Source: Crateriforma spongiae (GTDB lineage: Bacteria > Planctomycetota > Planctomycetia > Pirellulales > Pirellulaceae). Taken from it: a stretch of DNA of 64,000 bases. The first letter of the stretch is position 1, and every line of letters begins with the position of its first letter. A model generated the notes under the pieces. The model was given only the letters and a program-made list of their open reading frames with translations. It did no database searches and was not told where the DNA came from. A program made the translations under genes and the position numbers. Below, piece after piece: positions 17,585 through 25,960 of the stretch. Where the stretch lies: the NCBI RefSeq assembly GCF_012290005.1, contig NZ_JAAXMS010000001.1:1-64000 (forward strand), written 5' to 3'.

Positions 17585-18493
17585 ATGAACGCTGCAAAAA
17601 ACTCTTCCGCCGATTCCGGGGCCGACCCTGGTTCGGCGGCCCAAAATGTCGTCGCGATTCCTGCCGCCAACGGTGGACCCGCTTTTCGCTGCGGTTCTGG
17701 TCAACCGCTGATGCTGATCGCCGGCCCTTGCGTTTTGCAAGACGAAGACACTTCGATGCGGATCGCGGAGGTTTTGGCGGCGATCAATCAATCCGATCAG
17801 GTCAACGTGGTGTTCAAGGCCTCCTTTGACAAAGCCAACCGCACCAGCGCCGCGGCCAAGCGGGGCCCCGGGCTGGAACAAGGCGTGGAGATGCTTCGGC
17901 GGATCGGTCAGGCCAGCGGTTTGCCGGTGACCACCGACGTGCATTTACCCACACAATGCGGCGTGGCGGCTGAAGTCTGTTCGATCTTGCAGATCCCCGC
18001 GTTCCTCGCACGTCAAACCGATCTGGTCGTGGCGGCGGCGGAAACCGGACGCCCGGTGAATGTGAAAAAAGGCCAATTCATGGCCCCCGAAGACATGCGT
18101 CACGTCGTCGCCAAAGCAACCGGGGCGGGCGACGGCGGCGTCTTGTTGTGCGAACGTGGGACGTTTTTTGGCTACGGCCGTCTGGTCAACGACATGGCGG
18201 GTCTGGTCACCATGCGAAATATGGGTGTGCCGGTGGTGTTCGATGCCACGCACAGCGTCCAGCGACCCGGCGGACTGGGCGATGCGACCGGCGGCAACCG
18301 AGAGATGGTCGAACCGTTGGCCCGCGCCGCCGTATCAGTGGGTATCGACGCATTGTTTTTTGAAACCCACCCCCAGCCGGAACGGTCGCCCAGCGACGGT
18401 CCGAACATGATCCCGCTGGACCAGTTCCGCCCGCTGATCGATCGGCTGTTGCGATTGCGGCAGTGCGTCAACGAACTGGCGTCGATCCGCTAG
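17585..18493 (+). CDS. kdsA: 3-deoxy-8-phosphooctulonate (KDO-8-P) synthase
   Basis: A 302-residue aldolase that condenses phosphoenolpyruvate with arabinose-5-phosphate to KDO-8-P, the first committed step to the inner-core sugar of lipopolysaccharide. Motifs: [34 protein letters not shown], the [14 protein letters not shown] segment, [74 protein letters not shown] and [20 protein letters not shown]. Start 17585 (MNAAKNS) removes an unlikely upstream extension and still leaves about 35 non-conserved residues. Its presence argues for an LPS-type outer membrane. Confidence 0.96.
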   Translation: MNAAKNSSADSGADPGSAAQNVVAIPAANGGPAFRCGSGQPLMLIAGPCVLQDEDTSMRIAEVLAAINQSDQVNVVFKASFDKANRTSAAAKRGPGLEQGVEMLRRIGQASGLPVTTDVHLPTQCGVAAEVCSILQIPAFLARQTDLVVAAAETGRPVNVKKGQFMAPEDMRHVVAKATGAGDGGVLLCERGTFFGYGRLVNDMAGLVTMRNMGVPVVFDATHSVQRPGGLGDATGGNREMVEPLARAAVSVGIDALFFETHPQPERSPSDGPNMIPLDQFRPLIDRLLRLRQCVNELASIR

Positions 18494-18575
18494 CCTGTGA
18501 CGGGCGGCCCATGCGAATCCGCTTGTCCGTTCCATTCCATCGCCGTTCTTTTCCACCGGTTTGTGCGTTTCTGCC

Positions 18576-20300
18576 GTGTCATTGCTCCGCCCCCTAAGCC
18601 TATTGCTGGTCGTCTGTCTGTTCGCCGGTTGCGGTGACGATCGAGATCTTGTGCGAGAAATCCAGGCCTCCCGTCAGGCTCGGGTTCAAACCGAATCAAA
18701 ACAGGATCATTTGGGCGAAGCGTTCAGCTTGTTGCAGCGTTTGGTCGAATTGAACCCGACCCGGGCCCAGCAACAGATCCGTTTTCACCTGAACCAGTGG
18801 TTGCAGACCCGCGGCGACGTTCCGGCATCAGGAACACCGGAGATCGCGTCGACGCTGCGTGGCGTGGTCCCGCCGGAAGTCTTGGACGAACAAATCGGCG
18901 GCACGAATTTCGTCGGCGGCGATGTGAAGCACCTGCGTGATGCCTATCTGTTTCGTCAGATCGTCCAGTGGGTGGACCGTCCCGGCGAAACGGATCCGTT
19001 GTGGATGTCGTGGTTCGAAGACGGGGCCGGCGGATTGGACCCCGACTCGCTGGATTCGCTGCAGACCGCTTCGCGACTGTTCGATTGGACGGTGCGAAAT
19101 GTTGCCTTGCAGCCTCGCGTGTTGACCCAACCGGCACCGGAGCCGCCACCGTTGCCCGAAGGTTTGGAGTTTCGCGGTGCCGGTTATCGGCAAAGCGATT
19201 ACGAAACGATTTGGCGTGGCACCGGCGATGGACTGCAACGAGCCGGCGTCTTTGAACAACTGTGTCGCCAAGCCGGATTGGCCGCTGCCATCTTGGCGGT
19301 GCCTTCGGATGATTCCGGTCGACTGACGCCGTGGGCGGTGGGAGTCATGATCGGTAACGAAGTCTATTTATTCGAGCCCGAATTGGGGCTGCCGATCCCA
19401 GGGCCGGACCAAGTGGGCATCGCCACGCTGAAACAAGCCCGTCGTGACGAATCGGTGTTGCGGCGATTGAAGGTCCCGGGTTTTTTCGATTATCCGTTCG
19501 ACAAGGCCGACGTCCAGCAAGTCACCGCGATGTTGAACCTGATGCCCGAGGCGGTCGCAACGCGGATGAAGTTGTTGCAGGAATCGTTGACCGGCCAGCG
19601 ACGGATGACTTTGTACGTCGACGCCGACGATTCCAGCGAACGCTGGGATGCCATCGCGGGCGTCGCCGGGGCACGCTGGTGGCCGGTCCCGATCCAGGCG
19701 GAGATCTACCGAGCGGCGATGGAAAACCAGGCCATGCGAGACCCGTTCTTTGCGTTCTGGTACCAGTCGCAGTGGCTGATCATGGATGCCCAGGCGGAGA
19801 TGCCACAAATGTTGTCTCAAGGCCGATGGCGACACCTGCACGGTGAATTTTCGGATGACGAAGACGATTTGACCGAGGGCGCGCGGACGCTGTACCTGAG
19901 TCAACGGGCTCCCGAGTTTGAAATCGCCGACTTGAGGATCGATTTGGAACTGCAAAAGGCTTACGGTCTGCGTCGGGAATTGGGTATGGACAACCAGCAG
20001 TTCGAAGCCCAGATCGCTCAGGTGCAAAGGTTGATGCGTCAGGGAAAGCGAACCGCCACCTATTGGCTAAGTCTGGTTCAGTACGACGACGGCCGCATCG
20101 AAACCGCTCGCAACTGGTTCGACAAGCGAGTGTTGGATCCGAACCAACCGACGCCGTGGGAACCCGCCGCACGGTACAACCTGGCTCGTACCGAAGAACA
20201 GCTGGGACAGACCGAGGCCGCCGTGAAGCTGTTGAAAACTGTCGGTGATCCCCAAGAACAGGGGAACCGGATCCGCGCGCGTCTGATCGGACGTGACTGA
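18576..20300 (+). CDS. Lipoprotein with degenerate transglutaminase-like region and TPR tail
   Basis: A 574-residue protein from GTG 18576. The N-terminus SLLLVVCLFAGCGDD contains a lipobox with Cys at about residue 19, so it is a predicted lipoprotein. Residues about 210-270 (RAGVFEQLCRQAGLAAAILA, then LTPWAVGVMIGNEVYLFEPE) resemble the helix-strand core of transglutaminase-like proteins, but the catalytic Cys and His are not present. The C-terminus (about 480-560) has TPR-like helices (TYWLSLVQYDDGRIETARNW, RYNLARTEEQLGQTEAAVKL). Its stop lies within the start region of the glycosyltransferase gene, so the two are translationally coupled. Function unknown. Confidence 0.75.
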   Translation: MSLLRPLSLLLVVCLFAGCGDDRDLVREIQASRQARVQTESKQDHLGEAFSLLQRLVELNPTRAQQQIRFHLNQWLQTRGDVPASGTPEIASTLRGVVPPEVLDEQIGGTNFVGGDVKHLRDAYLFRQIVQWVDRPGETDPLWMSWFEDGAGGLDPDSLDSLQTASRLFDWTVRNVALQPRVLTQPAPEPPPLPEGLEFRGAGYRQSDYETIWRGTGDGLQRAGVFEQLCRQAGLAAAILAVPSDDSGRLTPWAVGVMIGNEVYLFEPELGLPIPGPDQVGIATLKQARRDESVLRRLKVPGFFDYPFDKADVQQVTAMLNLMPEAVATRMKLLQESLTGQRRMTLYVDADDSSERWDAIAGVAGARWWPVPIQAEIYRAAMENQAMRDPFFAFWYQSQWLIMDAQAEMPQMLSQGRWRHLHGEFSDDEDDLTEGARTLYLSQRAPEFEIADLRIDLELQKAYGLRRELGMDNQQFEAQIAQVQRLMRQGKRTATYWLSLVQYDDGRIETARNWFDKRVLDPNQPTPWEPAARYNLARTEEQLGQTEAAVKLLKTVGDPQEQGNRIRARLIGRD

Positions 20301-21612
20301 TTTGGCAACCTCCCCCGCACCGCCGGATCGCCCCACGGTGGCGATCGTCGCTTGGCAAGCGATTGGAACGGTTGCCCCTGGTGCGGGTGTGCCCGTCGGC
20401 GGAATGGAAACGGCCGCGTGGACGTTTGCCACCGGCCTGGCACGCGACGAACGATGGCGTCCGATCTTCGTCGCACGCTCCACGCGGCGTTTGCCAAACA
20501 CTCATCCCACCGGCGTGACCATCGCCGCCCATGTCGATCGCTGGATGCCCGTGCGACGTGCCGTGGCCTCGGCACTGTCTGACCGGCCGGTACGTTGGAC
20601 CCCGCGGCTGATCTGGCAAGTCTTTTGCCTGGCGATCACCAAGCCGTTTCGCGCCGCCGATCCGATGCTGCGAAAACCGGATCCCAGATTGGCGAAATTG
20701 GATCCGCCGGACGTTTGGATCACGATGGGCGTCAATGCCGAATCGGCGGGCGTGATCGCCACCGCTGGTGATCAGCAACGGCCCTCGCTGGTGCTGGTGC
20801 AAAGCAACGAAGACCTCAATCCACGATTCGCCGACGACCCCCATTTCACGTCAAAGTATGGCGTCCAATCGGCCGACGTCATGTTTGCGATTCGCAACGC
20901 CACTCATTTCGTCTGTCAGAATCAATGGCAATGCGATCAATTGCAAAAACACTTTGGACGTGATTCTTTTCTGATTCGAAACGCCATTGATTTGCATCAT
21001 TTCAATCAGTTGCGAGAACGTTTCGGGCCGACATCACCACGCGACGATGAATCGAATGCATCGTCCACGCTACCCTTCGACCAGCGTCCGGTTGATGTTT
21101 TATGGATCGGAAGATTCGAGAATTTCCACAAACGAATCACCACGGCAATTCAGATTGCGCGGCAAAGTCCGTCACTGAAGTTTTGCTTCATCGCCAACCC
21201 ATCGGATCCGGCGGTCGAAGCGGATGTCCTTGCTGATCCGCCCGATAACGTTCGCTTCATCAGTCGGGTGCCCGCGAAAGAGATGCCGAACCAGTTTGCC
21301 CAAGCCAAAACGTTTCTTTGCACCGGAGATCCGCGTTACGAAGGGTTTCCCAATGTGCTGCTTCAGGCGGCGGCGATGGGGACGCCGATCGTGTCGTTGG
21401 CTGATTTTGACCAGTTTTTTCAGCGATCGGGGGCCGGAGTCGTTTGTGATGATCCGCGGAACGTGCCCGAGGTGCTTTCCGAATTCGTTACTCGACGGCG
21501 AAGCGTGGATCATTCGAAGGTATACGATTATCTGGAGACACATCACAGCGAACCGGTCATTTGTCGCCACCTGGCCGATTTGCTGGATCGCTGCCTTGAC
21601 GACGTTCGGTAA
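20293..21612 (+). CDS. Group 1 (GT4-type) glycosyltransferase
   Basis: A 439-residue GT-B glycosyltransferase transferring a sugar from a nucleotide donor, probably to an envelope or extracellular glycan. The N-terminal domain shows VGGMETAAWTFATGLARDER, typical of acceptor-side GT4. The C-terminal domain has VDVLWIGRFENFHKR, VRFISRVPAKEMPNQFAQAK and DPRYEGFPNVLLQAAAMGTP, the E-x7-E/Q-like donor-binding signature. GTG at 20293 overlaps the upstream stop; TTG 20302 is an alternative start. Followed 52 nt later by a TylF-type methyltransferase, suggesting a glycan modification unit. Substrates are unknown. Confidence 0.87.
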   Translation: MTDLATSPAPPDRPTVAIVAWQAIGTVAPGAGVPVGGMETAAWTFATGLARDERWRPIFVARSTRRLPNTHPTGVTIAAHVDRWMPVRRAVASALSDRPVRWTPRLIWQVFCLAITKPFRAADPMLRKPDPRLAKLDPPDVWITMGVNAESAGVIATAGDQQRPSLVLVQSNEDLNPRFADDPHFTSKYGVQSADVMFAIRNATHFVCQNQWQCDQLQKHFGRDSFLIRNAIDLHHFNQLRERFGPTSPRDDESNASSTLPFDQRPVDVLWIGRFENFHKRITTAIQIARQSPSLKFCFIANPSDPAVEADVLADPPDNVRFISRVPAKEMPNQFAQAKTFLCTGDPRYEGFPNVLLQAAAMGTPIVSLADFDQFFQRSGAGVVCDDPRNVPEVLSEFVTRRRSVDHSKVYDYLETHHSEPVICRHLADLLDRCLDDVR

Positions 21613-21664
21613 GCGGTCGATACCGGATCTTAGTTCTGCCAACTTTTGAAAGGCCATCTCTGCC

Positions 21665-22441
21665 GTGCGATTTTTCGTCATCGCCCGCATTTTGCGGGAA
21701 CTGTTCCGCGGTCCCGTTACCCCCGGGAAACGTCTGGAAGCCCTTCAAAAACTGGGGCAACAGTTGGTTCCGGGATACCGATTCATGTGGCCAAATCCGG
21801 ACTGGTGCCTTCGCGAATCGTTCGACGCCTACCTTCGCCAACAAGGCGAAATGGACGGCTTCAACACGCACAAACGATGGATGTTGTCACAACTGTTGCG
21901 AATGACCTGGCAAGTCCCCGGTGACACTGCCGAATGCGGCGTGTATCGAGGATCGACATCGGTTTTGATTTGTCAAAGCAACCAGCGGTCTTCGCTGAAT
22001 CGACATCACTATCTGTTTGATTCGTTTTGTGGGCTGAGCGCCCCTGATGCCAAACAGGACGGTGATTACTGGACCGAGGGCGATTTGTCGGTCAGCGAGC
22101 AAACGGCTCGCGATGCTTTGGCAAAGTTCGACCAAACGACTTTTTTGACCGGCTGGATACCGGAACGGTTTGGCGAAGTTGGCACCAAACGTTTCAGTTT
22201 CGTTCACGTCGACGTGGATTTGTACGAACCGACGCGACAGAGTGTTGAATTCTTTTACGACCGATTGAATCCGGGCGGCATATTGTTGTGTGACGACTAC
22301 GCGACGGAATTTTGCCCCGGCGCCACACGTGCGTGCGATGAAGTCTTGGCCGACAAGCCCGAAAAAATGATCGCCCTGTCGCCCGGTGGTGGATTCATGA
22401 TCAAAGGGTTGGAAACCGAAGCGGAGCCTTTCGCAACTTGA
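21665..22441 (+). CDS. TylF/MycF-type O-methyltransferase
   Basis: A 258-residue SAM-dependent methyltransferase of the TylF family, whose members methylate sugar hydroxyls. Motif I is DTAECGVYRGSTSVLIC (about residues 87-103). The family-specific YLFDSFCGLSAPDAKQDGDY (about 117-136) and metal-binding FSFVHVDVDLYEPTRQSVEF with LNPGGILLCDDYA are clear. The two Asp of HVDVDLY and DDY are the expected Mg-binding residues. Start is GTG 21665, and no internal ATG precedes the conserved region. Next to a GT4 gene, it probably decorates a polysaccharide or glycoprotein glycan. Confidence 0.88.
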   Translation: MRFFVIARILRELFRGPVTPGKRLEALQKLGQQLVPGYRFMWPNPDWCLRESFDAYLRQQGEMDGFNTHKRWMLSQLLRMTWQVPGDTAECGVYRGSTSVLICQSNQRSSLNRHHYLFDSFCGLSAPDAKQDGDYWTEGDLSVSEQTARDALAKFDQTTFLTGWIPERFGEVGTKRFSFVHVDVDLYEPTRQSVEFFYDRLNPGGILLCDDYATEFCPGATRACDEVLADKPEKMIALSPGGGFMIKGLETEAEPFAT

Positions 22442-22468
22442 ATCGCATCGTGGGCGGCGGATCGTTCT

Positions 22469-22807
22469 TCAGTGTTTGATCTGATCGTCCATCAATTCGC
22501 GACAGCGGACCATCGCCGGTTGCCAACGTCCGGCTTTTGCGTCATCGATGACCGACCGCAGCGCAGACGTCGCGTCGGTTGATAACTGACCGGCGCTGGC
22601 TTTGGTTTCGACTTGGTCTTGCAATTGTCCGATTGCGTCATCGTTGCGTCGGTTACACGCGTTGTACAACGCCATCGTCAAATCGTAGCCGTCGTCGGAC
22701 AGCGGAGTCGTGCGAGGCCAAAAGCTGACGGCCAATCCGATCATCACGATGGCGGCAATCGAAAACCACAACCAGGGTGTCGACCAAACGGAGCGGTTTT
22801 GATTCAC
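22469..22807 (-). CDS. Small single-pass membrane protein coupled to prepilin-like gene
   Basis: A 112-residue product from GTG 22807, whose GTGA overlaps the TGA stop of the upstream DUF1559 gene. Residues 8-30 (TPWLWFSIAAIVMIGLAVSF) form one membrane helix, followed by a helical extracytoplasmic domain (DDGYDLTMALYNACNRRNDD, then DATSALRSVIDDAKAGRW). No family recognised. The overlap means it is made together with the prepilin-like protein. A longer frame opens upstream inside that gene but has no support. Confidence 0.7.
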   Translation of the reverse strand: MNQNRSVWSTPWLWFSIAAIVMIGLAVSFWPRTTPLSDDGYDLTMALYNACNRRNDDAIGQLQDQVETKASAGQLSTDATSALRSVIDDAKAGRWQPAMVRCRELMDDQIKH

Positions 22808-23928
22808 AGTCGACTCCAGTCGATTTGTTCGCGTTCGTTCATGCTGGACATCTCCGCCCACAAGATCAGATCGACGAAATTTGTGACGAAGCGTACTGAT
22901 CCGTCGCCGTAAGCCACGTTGCCGCCGCCAACGTGCTGGCTGTACATCTGGCCGACGTGATAGGTCGGGAAATTGATCGGGTGGATGATGGGTTGCCCGG
23001 TGATATCCAATTCGCCTCCGGACGGACCGGCGTGCACCAACGTCAACGTCGCCGCGGCGTCGGCACCGTTTTCAGGCGACAGGAACTGTGGGTGCGTGAA
23101 CGCCCCGGGCACGACACCGACCCACGTTTTTTCGCTGAGCGCCGATGCGTGTTCGCCGAAGAAAATCGTCTGGCTGGTGCCGTCGGTCACATCGCGAAAT
23201 CGAGTGCGTGAATTTCGATAGAACGGGCCATCGGCAACGCGACTGGCGTCGCCGTCAATCTGTACCGTCCGAGTGGTGCCCTGATAGATATCGTCGAAAA
23301 CGATTCCCACCGCGGCGGAACCGCATTCGCCCCAGCAGCTTTCTTGGCCATGGCTGGCCACGTAATGACTGCGGCCGACACGGATGTTGCGACCGGATAT
23401 CGACAACGCATTTCCCGATTCATTCAAAACCTCGAAAGGTTGGTCACCACCGGTCGACGAGGGACACAGGTACATCGGTATGGTCGCCGCGATCGCGGCT
23501 TCGTTTTCCGGGTCCCAAACCGGTCGATCAAAGCGAATCTGATCCGCAACGGCGGTCTGTTCGGCGAAGGGCAGCAGCATCGATCCCCAGCCCCATCCCG
23601 AGCCCGCGTCCCAGGTCGTCGAATCGATGGTGACCCACGAGGGAACGCTTCCATTGCTGGTCGGATGCGATTGGTAGCCCGGTGGGAACTGCTTGAACGC
23701 CGAAGCGTAGTTGTGCGACGCCAGTGCGATTTGCCGCAGGTTGTTGCTGCATTCCATCCGCCGTGCCGCTTCACGCGCACCTTGGACCGCCGGCAACAAG
23801 AGTCCCACTAAGACGCCGATGATGGCGATCACCACCAGCAGTTCGACCAGGGTGAAAGCACCGCGTCGCGATTTGCGGTGGGTGGGAGCGTCATGCAGGC
23901 TGCGGAATCGAAAAACAGGAAAGATCAT
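22804..23928 (-). CDS. DUF1559 prepilin-like exported protein
   Basis: About 374 residues. The N-terminus has a type IV prepilin-like signal, RRGAFTLVELLVVIAIIGVL, with cleavage expected after the Gly before AFTLVEL, and the pseudopilin continuation LLLPAVQGAREAARRMECSN. The rest matches the DUF1559 architecture: NLRQIALASHNYASAFKQFP, SWVTIDSTTWDAGSG, YLCPSSTGGD, FRDVTDGTSQTIFFGEHASA and the closing VGGGNVAYGDGSVRFVTNFV. This family is strongly expanded in planctomycetes; it is exported and surface-related, but function is not established. ATG 23928 is preferred over GTG 23973. A small membrane protein gene overlaps its stop. Confidence 0.9.
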   Translation of the reverse strand: MIFPVFRFRSLHDAPTHRKSRRGAFTLVELLVVIAIIGVLVGLLLPAVQGAREAARRMECSNNLRQIALASHNYASAFKQFPPGYQSHPTSNGSVPSWVTIDSTTWDAGSGWGWGSMLLPFAEQTAVADQIRFDRPVWDPENEAAIAATIPMYLCPSSTGGDQPFEVLNESGNALSISGRNIRVGRSHYVASHGQESCWGECGSAAVGIVFDDIYQGTTRTVQIDGDASRVADGPFYRNSRTRFRDVTDGTSQTIFFGEHASALSEKTWVGVVPGAFTHPQFLSPENGADAAATLTLVHAGPSGGELDITGQPIIHPINFPTYHVGQMYSQHVGGGNVAYGDGSVRFVTNFVDLILWAEMSSMNEREQIDWSRL

Positions 23929-24000
23929 CAGGGCAACGCCAAAGCGAAAGGATGAACATGCGGCCGCGGTCACGATTGTCGCCCGGCCCGAGACCGGGGT

Positions 24001-24014
24001 TTAGCGCAAGCTAA
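24001..24014. promoter_or_regulatory. Putative MntR box 1
   Basis: TTAGCGCAAGCTAA is a palindrome of the form TAGC-N4-GCTA. The enterobacterial MntR operator has the same core (TAGC-N4-GCTA within AACATAGC...GCTATGTT). It lies 73 nt upstream of the divergent DUF1559 gene start and about 360 nt before mntR. Binding is inferred. Confidence 0.5.
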
Positions 24015-24085
24015 CATTTGCGGCGGTGTTGAAAGCCGACACTCTGATGGACTTTGAAAAAGCCATGCATCGTGCGGCTCCCTGA

Positions 24086-24101
24086 GTTAGCCTGTGCTAA
24101 C
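24086..24101. promoter_or_regulatory. Putative MntR box 2
   Basis: GTTAGCCTGTGCTAAC is a perfect 6-bp inverted repeat with the same TAGC-N4-GCTA core as box 1, whose core lies 86 nt upstream. It ends 12 nt before a 26-codon open frame. A pair of identical cores close to an mntR gene makes autoregulation by MntR likely, though unproven. Confidence 0.55.
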
Positions 24102-24112
24102 TTTCTGAGGTG

Positions 24113-24193
24113 ATGCTAGACCGCGCGGGCTGTGGCGGCAAGGGTGTGGCTGAAAAAATGTCGCACCTGGTTGAGTACGTCGTCCCGGGATAG
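24113..24193 (+). CDS. Possible 26-residue small protein or leader peptide
   Basis: An ATG at 24113 preceded by TGAGGTG (good Shine-Dalgarno, close spacing) opens 26 codons, reading MLDRAGCGGKGVAEKMSHLV then EYVVPG, ended by TAG at 24191. It sits 12 nt after MntR box 2 and 183 nt before the mntR start. Small Mn-regulated proteins such as MntS occur next to MntR boxes in enterics, but no sequence likeness to MntS is claimed. It could equally be a chance frame. Confidence 0.3.
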   Translation: MLDRAGCGGKGVAEKMSHLVEYVVPG

Positions 24194-24375
24194 GAGGACA
24201 GGTTCCACCTGAAAACGTCTTCGGCCCAACGGGTACACTTTATGGTTTTTGGCTGCCAGACTATGTCGCGCGGCGTTCGACATGCCGTCGGGCCAAAAAA
24301 CAGCCGCTTTTTGGTTGGCGTTTGCTCCCGATTCCCGATCCAAATTCTTGCGATCCGATTTTTCCCGATCCTGTG

Positions 24376-24783
24376 ACAGCGAACTCACACCAGCGGACCC
24401 GCGACGACCACGCCAGCGAAACGGCGGAGGACTATGTGGAAGCGATTGCCGATGCGATCGCCAAAAATGGGGTTTGCCGATCGGTGGACTTGGTGAATTT
24501 CTTTTCGGTGACGCATGCGACGGTGAATCGAACCGTGGCGCGTCTTCAGCGAGACGGTTATGTGACCACGGCGGCGTATCAGCCGATCGAATTGACCGAG
24601 GCGGGACGCCGCTTGGCGACACAAAGTCGACGTCGACACGCGGTGGTCTACGCATTCTTACGCGCGATGGGGGTCAGCGAGTCATCGGCCGCCGCCGACA
24701 GCGAAGGCATCGAACATCATGTCAGTGATGAAACCCTGGCGATGATGAAACGCGTGGTCGAAAAGGGATGGCCCCAGGCCTAG
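24376..24783 (+). CDS. mntR: Manganese-responsive DtxR-family regulator MntR
   Basis: About 135 residues from GTG 24376. The product has an N-terminal winged helix and a short metal-binding dimerisation domain. The family pattern is AEDYVEAIADAIAKNGVCRS, VDLVNFFSVTHATVNRTVAR, LQRDGYVTTAAYQPIELTEA, RHAVVYAFLRAMGVS and ADSEGIEHHVSDETL. The last supplies the Mn ligands Glu and His (EGIEHHVSDET). MntR represses Mn uptake, or activates efflux, when Mn is high. Length fits short MntR, lacking the SH3-like domain of IdeR. No transporter gene is adjacent. Two candidate operators lie upstream, and its stop falls in a tandem 20-bp repeat. Confidence 0.9.
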   Translation, partial: TANSHQRTRDDHASETAEDYVEAIADAIAKNGVCRSVDLVNFFSVTHATVNRTVARLQRDGYVTTAAYQPIELTEAGRRLATQSRRRHAVVYAFLRAMGVSESSAAADSEGIEHHVSDETLAMMKRVVEKGWPQA

Positions 24784-24819
24784 GCATGCTCGGTTGAGGC
24801 TAGGCTTGCTCGCTTGACG
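24780..24819. repeat. Imperfect 20-bp tandem duplication at a convergent junction
   Basis: CTAGGCATGCTCGGTTGAGG (24780-24799) is followed directly by a copy with 17 of 20 bases identical. The first copy carries the TAG stop of mntR, and the second carries, on the other strand, the TAG stop of the GNAT-like gene. This looks like a replication-slippage duplication that brought or moved a stop codon. Confidence 0.75.
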
Positions 24820-25816
24820 GATTCAGCGGTTTTTCCCACCGCTGGCCTTGTTGGGCGATCGTGAACTTTAGGTTCGTCAGTTGCTCGATGCGTTTGGTGT
24901 CATCTTGGTCGACGCTGGTTTCGACTTCGAAAATTCGACGATTCGGCAGTCCGCTAACGATCGATGCGATCAAGTACGATTCGTGTGACAGATCCGCGTC
25001 GGTACTGTCCATGCCACCGGTGCGAAAGGAACTGGACAAGTCCAGGATGGCTTTGTCCACGTTCATGACCTGGGATTCCGGGTCGCTGATCCACAGGACG
25101 ACCTCGGCCAGAACGGTCCCACTGCGGTGATCGATTAGTTGGTGTTGTTCCAAGTCCAGGTGAGACATGGCGGACGCTTGACGAGCCGTTCGTGGGTAGA
25201 TCGCAAACGAGTCGGTGCGAGTGGAGCGCCGCAGCATCAAGCTTTCACGACCCACCGGCGGACGATAGGTGCTGGTCGCCGCGGTCAGCGCCTTGGCGGT
25301 AATGGTGGGGGTGAAGCCTTGCCGCGACAGCAGCGAACTGGTGCGGGCGTCATGGCTGGGGACGCCAATCCCGTGACCGATCGGGGAAAGTCCCGCATAG
25401 CCGCACGTCTTGTCACGCAGCGGCCCGGTCAGCAATCGGGTGAAGCCTTTGCGGCTGGCCGCCGACTGAACCTCACGCAGCAGGTCGTCGCACATGGCCA
25501 GGCCCCCGTCGCCATCGAAGCAAATGGCGGCCAACACGGCATCATGGGGGGCCGCGGGGTCTTCGACGTGATAGGGGCCCAGTTCGCTGGTGAACGCTTC
25601 GTCGGCCGACAGAAAGTGGGCCCAGGCGTGGGGACGGTTTTCTTCGTCCACGGCGACCAGTAACTGGGTTGCATCAAAAAAAGTTCGCGCCAGAATCGAC
25701 TGTTCGATCATCGGCACACTGACCGACGGCGGCGGGCCGACGGCGGACCAGTGTCGGATCCAAACTTCCAGCAGACCCGGCAGGTCCGCGTTACAAAATG
25801 TCCGAATTGCGGTCAT
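24800..25816 (-). CDS. GNAT acetyltransferase-like protein
   Basis: A 338-residue protein. The N-terminus TAIRTFCNADLPGLLEVWIR is the common opening of GNAT-fold proteins. A core with VDEENRPHAWAHFL, AAICFDGDGGLAMCDDLLRE and SRKGFTRLLTGPLRDKTCGY is compatible with an acetyl-CoA-binding half. A second, more diverged half follows (RRSTRTDSFAIYPRTARQAS, then VLAEVVLWISDPESQV). A tandem GNAT arrangement is likely. The canonical Q/R-x-x-G-x-G/A loop is not clear, so activity and substrate are uncertain. It converges with mntR. Confidence 0.55.
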   Translation of the reverse strand: MTAIRTFCNADLPGLLEVWIRHWSAVGPPPSVSVPMIEQSILARTFFDATQLLVAVDEENRPHAWAHFLSADEAFTSELGPYHVEDPAAPHDAVLAAICFDGDGGLAMCDDLLREVQSAASRKGFTRLLTGPLRDKTCGYAGLSPIGHGIGVPSHDARTSSLLSRQGFTPTITAKALTAATSTYRPPVGRESLMLRRSTRTDSFAIYPRTARQASAMSHLDLEQHQLIDHRSGTVLAEVVLWISDPESQVMNVDKAILDLSSSFRTGGMDSTDADLSHESYLIASIVSGLPNRRIFEVETSVDQDDTKRIEQLTNLKFTIAQQGQRWEKPLNPSSEQA

Positions 25817-25960
25817 GTAGAAGTCGGATTTGATGCGGTGGTTGGTGGATTGCCCAGCGTGTCAGCCGGAATTGACCCGACGGGGCCGTGTTGCAATGGA
25901 TTCGGCCGGTTCGGTCACGATCTGTAAATTTTTAGCTTAGCCCGATTTTATCCCCGCCCG

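Noticed and set aside
22808-22861. Upstream extension of the small membrane protein into the DUF1559 gene
   Set aside because: The GTG at the 4-nt overlap with the DUF1559 stop is a simpler coupled start, and the extension has no signal or domain features.
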